A DNA stretch of 64,000 nt, taken from contig CM055101.1 in assembly GCA_029204225.1 (NCBI GenBank), forward strand, positions 38,419,374 to 38,483,373. The letters are read 5' to 3'. The notes beneath the pieces are model-generated. The model made no database searches. It saw nothing but the letters and a program-made list of their open reading frames with translations, and was not told the origin of the DNA. The DNA is from Diphasiastrum complanatum (Eukaryota; Streptophyta; Lycopodiopsida; Lycopodiales; Lycopodiaceae). The translations under genes were made by a program, and so were the position numbers. Below, piece by piece: positions 58,446 through 64,000 of this stretch (the first letter of the stretch is position 1; every line of letters begins with the position of its first letter).

Positions 58446-58970
58446 TTGCAGATGGATGTGTTCAAAAGAAATCCGTGAGCTGGATCTTCGCAAGAGACAT
58501 GAGGATATGGTGGAGATTGTGTGCATGTTTGAGAGATATTTTTCGACTTCCATCATGGACTCACAAGTGCATTTATTGGTGCGCTTGGTTGAAGAAGTTT
58601 CTATTGCTGGTCTAGTGCACACTAGGTATAAGGGCATAAATTATCTTTTGCATGTGTATTTAAACTAAATCAATTGATACATGAACTCATTAAATAAAAC
58701 ACTTATTTTTAACCATAAGGCCTGAAGATAGCATGTCAGGGGGATGGTTAGTACATGAATCTCTCTTTTATGTTACTGAAATTTTGCACCAACTACATCC
58801 ATCTGCTCCACTATTGTGGCGTGATGAGAAAGCCGAAGAGGTAACTAGTGAAAAACCTCAGGGGATGGGAAAGGTCCATAGGTTTGCACCCTTTCAACGA
58901 GAAAATTCATGCTTTATAATTGTGGAGTTATGGATAAATGGTAAGGCCTATATGAAGAAGAAAAAAAAGA
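58446..58970 (+). pseudogene. CACTA ORF, DUF4218-like region
   Basis: KEIRELDLRKRHEDMVEIVC MFERYFSTSIMDSQVHLLVR LVEEVSIAGLVHTR follows the DUF4218 pattern (..L...M..I.C.LE..FP..FFD...HL...L..E....G). From 58730 SGGWLVHESLFYVTEILHQL and CFIIVELWINGKAYM continue in other frames. Confidence 0.7.
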
Positions 58971-60079
58971 GAGGGCCTTGTCTAGAAAGCGCCAACGACA
59001 GAATAGAGGTAGACACATGGCCTCAAGTTCACATGATCTTGAGCCATTGCCCAAGCAATGCACTATAGAGTGGATGCATGACACACTACAAAAAGCAACA
59101 AAAGAGGGACAAAAAAGTATCAAACGCAGAATGGGACTTTGCTTTGCAAGAGGATGCGCATGAAAGGTATTATTCTTTAGATACTTTATTATTAGAACAT
59201 TCTTGTTTATAACAATATTTGTTTAATCATTTTGAAACACCATGTTCATTCACAGTGATTATTTATGAGATTCATGTTTGTCATGTGGCAGTGCAAAATG
59301 TATAATGCTATATGGGCTTTTGGTTTCCACTTTCGTGTTGAAAGGATTGATAACAAGAGACGCACACACAATTGTGGTGTAATAGCATCTTTCCAACAAG
59401 AAAGTCAAAGCAGTGCACGAGATCGGAATCCCATCTCAGGAGATATAGAGTGCGTAGGAACTATACAAAATATTTATGATGTGTCATTTGGTGAAAGTGG
59501 ACACTATTTTTTATGTGATGTGAAATGGTTCAAGGTAGTTTGTAGAGGGCCAAATGCAACCGTAAAATCGGATCCAAGTGGATTTTTTGCGATTGATTCA
59601 TCAAAAATATTGAGCATGGAGTCCTTTGACACATTGGTGTTGCCTCGTCACTGTGAGCAGGTGCACATGCTATGCTATAATGTTTTTCATTTTATTGCAA
59701 GTGACTTCAATATTTGAGTTTTCGATATGTTCAAAAATAGTGGTTTTTTCAGGTGTTTTTTCAACCAGATCGACTAAACAAGATATGGTGGTTTGTAGCT
59801 CAAGTTGAACCACGTTCACGACGAGTATTTGAGCGTGCAAATGTTGAGAATGAAATGGGAAACCTTCATTTTAACTATGAGATTGAGCTACCTAGAGATG
59901 TAATAAATCGTCAAACCATACTTGAAGCACCCACTTCCATAGATGTTGAGAATAGAAATTCTAATAGTCAAGATGATGAAATAATATTTGAATGTGAGAG
60001 TGATGATGAAAATCATCTAAGAGGAGATGAATTGCAAGATATTGTCGCTGATGAAATTGATTCTTGTAATTCTGAATAA
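58971..60079 (+). pseudogene. CACTA ORF, DUF4216-like region and acidic tail
   Basis: 59265 onward: NKRRTHNCGVIASFQQESQS, then IECVGTIQNIYDVSFGESGH YFLCDVKWFKV, SGFFAIDSSKI, and after an intron-like gap (59665-59755) FFQPDRLNKIWWFVAQVEPR SRRVFE. This is the DUF4216 order (Y.G.....I.YD......F.C.W......F.....V....Q.....W..V...). The tail (59930-60079) is highly acidic. The frame ends in TAA at 60077. Confidence 0.82.
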
Positions 60080-60289
60080 AATTTGATTATTGCAATTCTG
60101 AATGAAATTGATTCTTGCAATGCTTTCAAATGATTGTTATTTAGCCAAAATAGAGTCTCATTTATGGTCAAGTAAATGAAAAGAATAGACATAGTTTGAC
60201 TTCAATCCCATTTTTTTGCAGATAATGTCGGTGAAGATAGATGTACGACTTCATGTTCCAAGAAAATTCTCATTTTTTAACAAATGTTG
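60080..60289. other. CACTA downstream flank
   Basis: No terminal inverted repeat recognised. No gene. Confidence 0.4.
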
Positions 60290-60600
60290 CAAAAACAGTA
60301 AATCACTAAAAGCATGTGAGTTAATGAAATCACCACCACAAACTATGACAAAATCAAGTGTTTCATCATAGTCAATCCCCTTGAATTGAGCATATCCCTT
60401 GGCAACTAGTCTTGTTTTGTTCACACTACCATCTTGATTAAGCTTGATCTTAAAGACCCATTTGCAAATAGTAACATTTTGTATCTTTGATGGAGGATCA
60501 ATAACTTTACAAGTATCTCAAACAATGCATCATATACTCACCTCACTTTTCATTACATCAAATCACTCTTTTGTTGCTACAGTTTCATTCACACTTGAAG
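60290..60600 (-). pseudogene. Copia RT N-terminal fragment
   Basis: Minus strand: FDVMKSEVSIYD (pre-RT words), then in another frame CKWVFKIKLNQDGSVNKTRL VAKGYAQFKGIDYDET, the first RT block. It stops before the rest of RT. It lies close to a primer site, so gag to integrase are missing. Confidence 0.85.
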
Positions 60601-60707
60601 GAACATCATCAAACTTAAGGTAGTAATAAGGGCAATAAAAATTAAACAATCATCAACTTGTAATTGCTTCTCTCTTTATTGTATTTGAGCCTTGATGGTT
60701 GCATTTG

Positions 60708-60720
60708 GGCTCTGATACCA
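60708..60720 (-). other. Primer binding site of a deleted copia element
   Basis: TGGTATCAGAGCC on the minus strand, abutting an LTR end TTTTAACA. Confidence 0.88.
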
Positions 60721-61210
60721 TGTTAAAATCAAAGGTTATGAATCTCATCTGGATACTAAAACTTTGAAAAAGCATCAAAGGTTCCACTTATATCTAATAG
60801 ATAGAAAACTAGCACACAATGCAACCTATTTTGCATCTAATTGGCAAGAGCTTTTGAACACCACAATAAAACTAGAAATAATTGATCTTCACATCCTGTC
60901 ACACACGTGGAAAGTATAATACTTTGTTCAGATTCAAATCTATTCATTAGACACAAAAAATATCACATTCATCATTCATCAATTCCTCATTAAAGAGCAA
61001 ACTTGCCATAATCACCATCTCTTGATAGTCTCTCGAAGTATGTACAAAATGAGCTCTCAATCCATATCAAATGATCTCGGATATGAGATTAGGTAGAGTG
61101 CCATTAGGGTAGACCCTAAACCCCTGGCTATTAAAGCCTTAGATCATGTATAATTACCCTCTTGGTAGCTCGAGTCAACTGTCTTATAAAAGTAGGTGGC
61201 CGCCCTCATA
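60721..61210 (-). repeat. Probable 5' LTR of that element
   Basis: Ends TTTTAACA at 60721. The other end is not defined; no second copy is in the window. Confidence 0.5.
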
Positions 61211-61231
61211 AAAAATCCCAATCATCTAGGA

Positions 61232-61437
61232 ACACCATGATATAATTCACTTTAGAAAAATATCTAGTTAACTAATTCCATTTCATTATGAACATGCAAA
61301 AAAAAAAAAAAAACCTCATCATAATATATTCACTTTAGAAAAAATAATATATAGCCTAATCATAATATAATTCACTTTAGAAATATATTTATTTAACTAA
61401 TTTCATGTCATTATCAACATGCAAAAAACAAAAAAAC
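61232..61437. repeat. Direct repeat of about 70 bp ending in poly-A
   Basis: ATAATTCACTTTAGAAA... to AACATGCAAAAAA at about 61230-61308 and again at 61368-61435, with a partial copy between. Confidence 0.8.
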
Positions 61438-61447
61438 AAAAAAAAAA

Positions 61448-61805
61448 ATGCGTGGATAATCCACGCAGAAGATATCCACCCGTGGATATCTTTAACTTTT
61501 GTACTGGTCTGGTGAACAAATTGAAATTTGCCTGGATAATCCACGCGTGGATTATCCACGCCAAAACTGCTTTCCGGCGCCGCCAACCTTCCCTCCCAAA
61601 CAGTTGCCGGAATTTTCAAAATTCAATTTTGGGTGGATTATCCATGCGTAGAAATTTTTCGGCGCCGTGTCAAAAAAACACCGGTGGACTGGCTGGAGGC
61701 GTGTTCAAAAGAAATTTGGCTTGGATAATCCACGCGTGGATGTTCTACGCAAACAAAATTTCGGAAAATCAACTAAGTGTTGGGTCTCGCGTGGATACTC
61801 TACGT
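61448..61805. repeat. Cluster of GGATAATCC / CACGCGTG palindromes
   Basis: Hairpins at 61450-61466 (8-base stem, one-base loop), 61471-61490 (9-base stem, two-base loop), a perfect 26-base palindrome at 61533-61558, a 14-base palindrome at 61728-61741, and half-units near 61633 and 61788. GGCGCCG words lie between. No coding is convincing. Confidence 0.9.
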
Positions 61806-62261
61806 GGATAAACACAAAGTTTTCTAGTTGTGCCACATGAAGATGATAAAGCTTTGTCATCAATACAGTAGTATAGTAACAAACAACACAATGATAATAA
61901 CAAAGCTGGAGATGGCGCTAACGACTCTACTGGAGATAGAGATGGCGCTAAACACTTGATTTTGACCCTGAAGATAGAGATGGCATAGGTTTTTTTCAGA
62001 AATGTCACTCCCAATTCAAATTTTTGAGTGTTCCCAACTATTGGGAGGGAATATTTTAGCATTTTGAAAAAATATATTTTAACTATGGTTAAGCACCAGT
62101 GAAGTTTGATGTGACTAAACTAAGGTGCATTCATTTACATGGAAAGTACTGCGGGCAGATGCGTAAAAAAGTTAGAAAATGATATTATAATTACTTTATA
62201 GTTATTTCTCTCTCTCCTACATGGCATTTCTTATAAGTCCCTCTTTGGGCCCATATTTTCT
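61806..62261. other. No gene; short GGAGATGGCGCTAA repeats
   Basis: GAGATGGCGCTAA words at about 61912 and 61942 and a shorter one at 61976. Otherwise unassigned. Confidence 0.5.
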
Positions 62262-62830
62262 CTAATGCATTGTTGTTTTCCACTGGTCAACATCAGGATT
62301 AGACATTGTCTCAAAAACTGTGTTTGGTTCCTGTACGAAGTAGCAGGCCGGATCATCCATAAATCTGGATGGAGGCTGTTTGGACCTATTCAACCTTCTA
62401 GGTTGAAATTCGGTCCTCTGACGTGGGTTGACTCGTCGAGGTTCTGATTCATCTTCTGAATCAGCGTCAAGATTTTGCAATTGAATCTCTGGATCAGAAT
62501 TGATTGGTTGCTTGATCCGTGAGTCGGAATCACCAACAGCTTTCCCTTTGTGGTCGAAGAACTGGTCTTCCATAAAAATGACATCTCTATTGGTGAATGC
62601 CTTATTGGTATCTAAATTGTACAGCTTGTATGCCTTGTGATTTTGGGAATAGCCAATAAAAATCGTTTTCTTGCTTTTGTCATCTAGCTTTCTTCTTAGA
62701 TCTTCAGGGATCTGAGCGAAATCGATGCATCCAGATATCCGAATATGTCTGAGTGATGGTTTTGATCCTGTCCACACCTCATAAGGTGTCTTGCCATTCA
62801 GGGCTTTGGTGATGGATAGATTCTATAAGT
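62262..62830 (-). pseudogene. Copia integrase C-terminus and linker, ending at the RT start
   Basis: WTGSKPSLRHIRISGCIDFA, KTIFIGYSQNHKAYKLYNLD, NRDVIFMED, then a charged linker with RRVNPRQRTEFQPRRLNRSK and the pre-RT words DQWKTTMH, where a stop follows and copia homology ends. RT and RNase H are absent. Open for 171 codons. Confidence 0.9.
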
Positions 62831-63715
62831 AGGCAGCTGTAGTAACAGCTTCTGCCCAGAACTTCTTTGGAAGAGAGGCATGGACCAACATGCTCTTGCC
62901 ACTTTCGATGAGTATTCGGTTCTTTCGCTCAGCTACACCATTGGACTGAGGTGAGTAGTTGGTTTTGTATTGTTGAAGTATCCCGTTGGCTTTGCAGAAC
63001 TCCTTGAATTCTGTAGAGCTGCATACGCCTTGAACTGCTTGAAGAACTTTAATGCTTCGGATTTGTTTTTCATATAGTAGATTGCAGTCCTTCGAGAGAA
63101 GGCGTCGATGAAGGTTAGGAAATAGGGAGCTCCCCTTGTGGAAGTAGACTGCATCGGATCACAAATGTCGCTGTGTACAAGGTCAAGCAAGCCCTTGGAT
63201 GTATGAACTGAGTCTGAATTGAAGAGACTTCTAGCATGCTTGTTGATAATACAACTTTTGCATGCAGAAGTTGGCTTGCTGGCTAAAGCCAGGTCTTGTA
63301 CTAGACTCTGAGCTGACATTTGCTGAATACTATTGTAGTTAAGATGGCCAAGTCTGAGATGCCACATCATATCAGCTGATTCAGAAGTGGTTGTGTGAGG
63401 AGCTTGATTGTTAGAAGAATAACAATGGCTGAGTTTGTAAAGATAGCTGCTTCTTCTTCCATAGGCTAGAACCTTCTGGGATTTGTCAAGGATTGTGTAG
63501 TCTTTTGTATCGATTTTGACCCTCCGACCTAAATCGGTAATTTTGCTAACTGAGAGCAGATTCTTGGTCAGATTTGGAATGCGGAGAACATTGGAAAACA
63601 ACTTGACTTCACCTCTTTTGAATTCAACCCTGACTATTCCTTCACTTTCGATTGAATGCGATGAGTTGTCTCCAAGTTGCACAACTCGAGAGTGGGTGAA
63701 CGACTTGTAGTCTTT
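62831..63715 (-). pseudogene. Copia protease end, GAG-pre-integrase and integrase core
   Basis: LGDNSSHSIESEGIVRVEFK, VLRIPNLTKNLLSVSKI, then MWHLRLGHLNYNSIQQMS with CKSCIINKHAR (HHCC finger), LLDLVHSDICDPMQSTSTRG (first Asp), FLTFIDAFSRRTAIYYMKNK. After FFKQFKAYAAL a deletion removes the second catalytic Asp segment and most of the core, and the text resumes near QYKTNYSPQSNGVAERKN in another frame. Confidence 0.9.
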
Positions 63716-64000
63716 GAACTAGTCGCGATGGTGAGTTATGTGTTGAGTTGCTCCCGAGTTTAGATACCAAGAATTAATATCTTGTTGTTCTCCGACTTTG
63801 GTCATGAAAGCTGCTTCATCTTCTTCTTTTTGTTGTTGCTGATTTGAGTGACTGGTTGTAGCACTATGTGCCCGAAGGTCATCTAAAATGAACGAGGAAC
63901 GTTCCCAGCCACTTCTCGTAATTTGCAAAGTGAGAGAAAACCACTTCACGTAAAATACAAAGTGAGAGATATTGCGACATCCTCATCCGCATCAACGATC
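63716..64000 (-). pseudogene. Copia gag end and protease start, runs off the window
   Basis: SWYLNSGATQHITHHRD is the aspartic protease motif, with Asn in place of the catalytic Asp of DSGAT. A Gln/Glu-rich stretch precedes it. A stop follows HHRD near 63720. Gag lies beyond 64000. Confidence 0.87.

Noticed and set aside
59085-59097. CACTACAAAAAGC, looks like a CACTA terminal inverted repeat
   Set aside because: It lies within the coding blocks of the element, and no inverted partner was found.
61419-61811. 130-codon plus-strand frame with repeated WIIHA words
   Set aside because: The repeats follow from the palindromic DNA words; codon content is not convincing.

Overview
The window reads as nuclear DNA of a vascular plant with a large, repeat-rich genome. 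The evidence is plant-type Ty1/copia and Ty3/gypsy retrotransposons with initiator tRNA-Met primer sites, a CACTA (TNP2-type) transposon, a hAT relic, long CT/GA microsatellites, a plant ketoacyl-CoA synthase fragment and an intron-rich plant cytochrome P450. The low gene density and the number of old nested elements would suit a gymnosperm or another large-genome lineage, but nothing here fixes the species. I see no rRNA gene, no intact tRNA gene, no CRISPR array and no bacterial-style operon.

Layout. 1-2010: 3' end of a gypsy element with a chromodomain. 2355-3262: CT/CA microsatellites. 3425-7255: a decayed copia element on the minus strand. 7264-8378: a copia RT scrap joined to a hAT transposase scrap. 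8379-17095: a gypsy element with a young copia element nested in it, now split into two halves in opposite orientation. 17135-18830: gag and protease remnants. 21880-25135: an internally deleted gypsy element whose left LTR is broken by an insert carrying a ketoacyl-CoA synthase fragment. 25140-33520: no gene, several local duplications and a SINE-like stretch. 33528-35187: a miniature, non-coding LTR element. 36994-40550: the only apparently intact host gene, a nine-exon P450 on the minus strand. 43421-47437: a copia element lacking integrase and RT. 48771-48860: one decayed exon of a second P450. 49050-49830: a degenerate tandem repeat. 50077-53021: a complete 2.9-kb non-autonomous LTR element with matching target-site duplications. 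53850-60080: a decayed CACTA transposon that includes a SET-like domain. 60290-61210: an internally deleted copia remnant. 61448-61805: a cluster of palindromes. 62262-64000: a fifth copia element, minus strand, running off the window.

How it fits together. The P450 can be spliced by hand at canonical GT-AG sites into one open frame of 473 residues of the CYP85 clan, closest by eye to CYP707 (abscisic acid 8'-hydroxylase-like), but several catalytic positions are unusual. Nearly everything else is mobile DNA. The most informative structural result is the copia insertion at 10279/15365: its two LTRs are both 479 bp, differ by only about eight bases, and are flanked by the same 5-bp target site, yet the two halves point in opposite directions. 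The most unusual gene content is the SET-like methyltransferase domain next to TNP2 transposase coding. Coordinates of exons and repeat ends were placed by eye and may be off by a base or a few.
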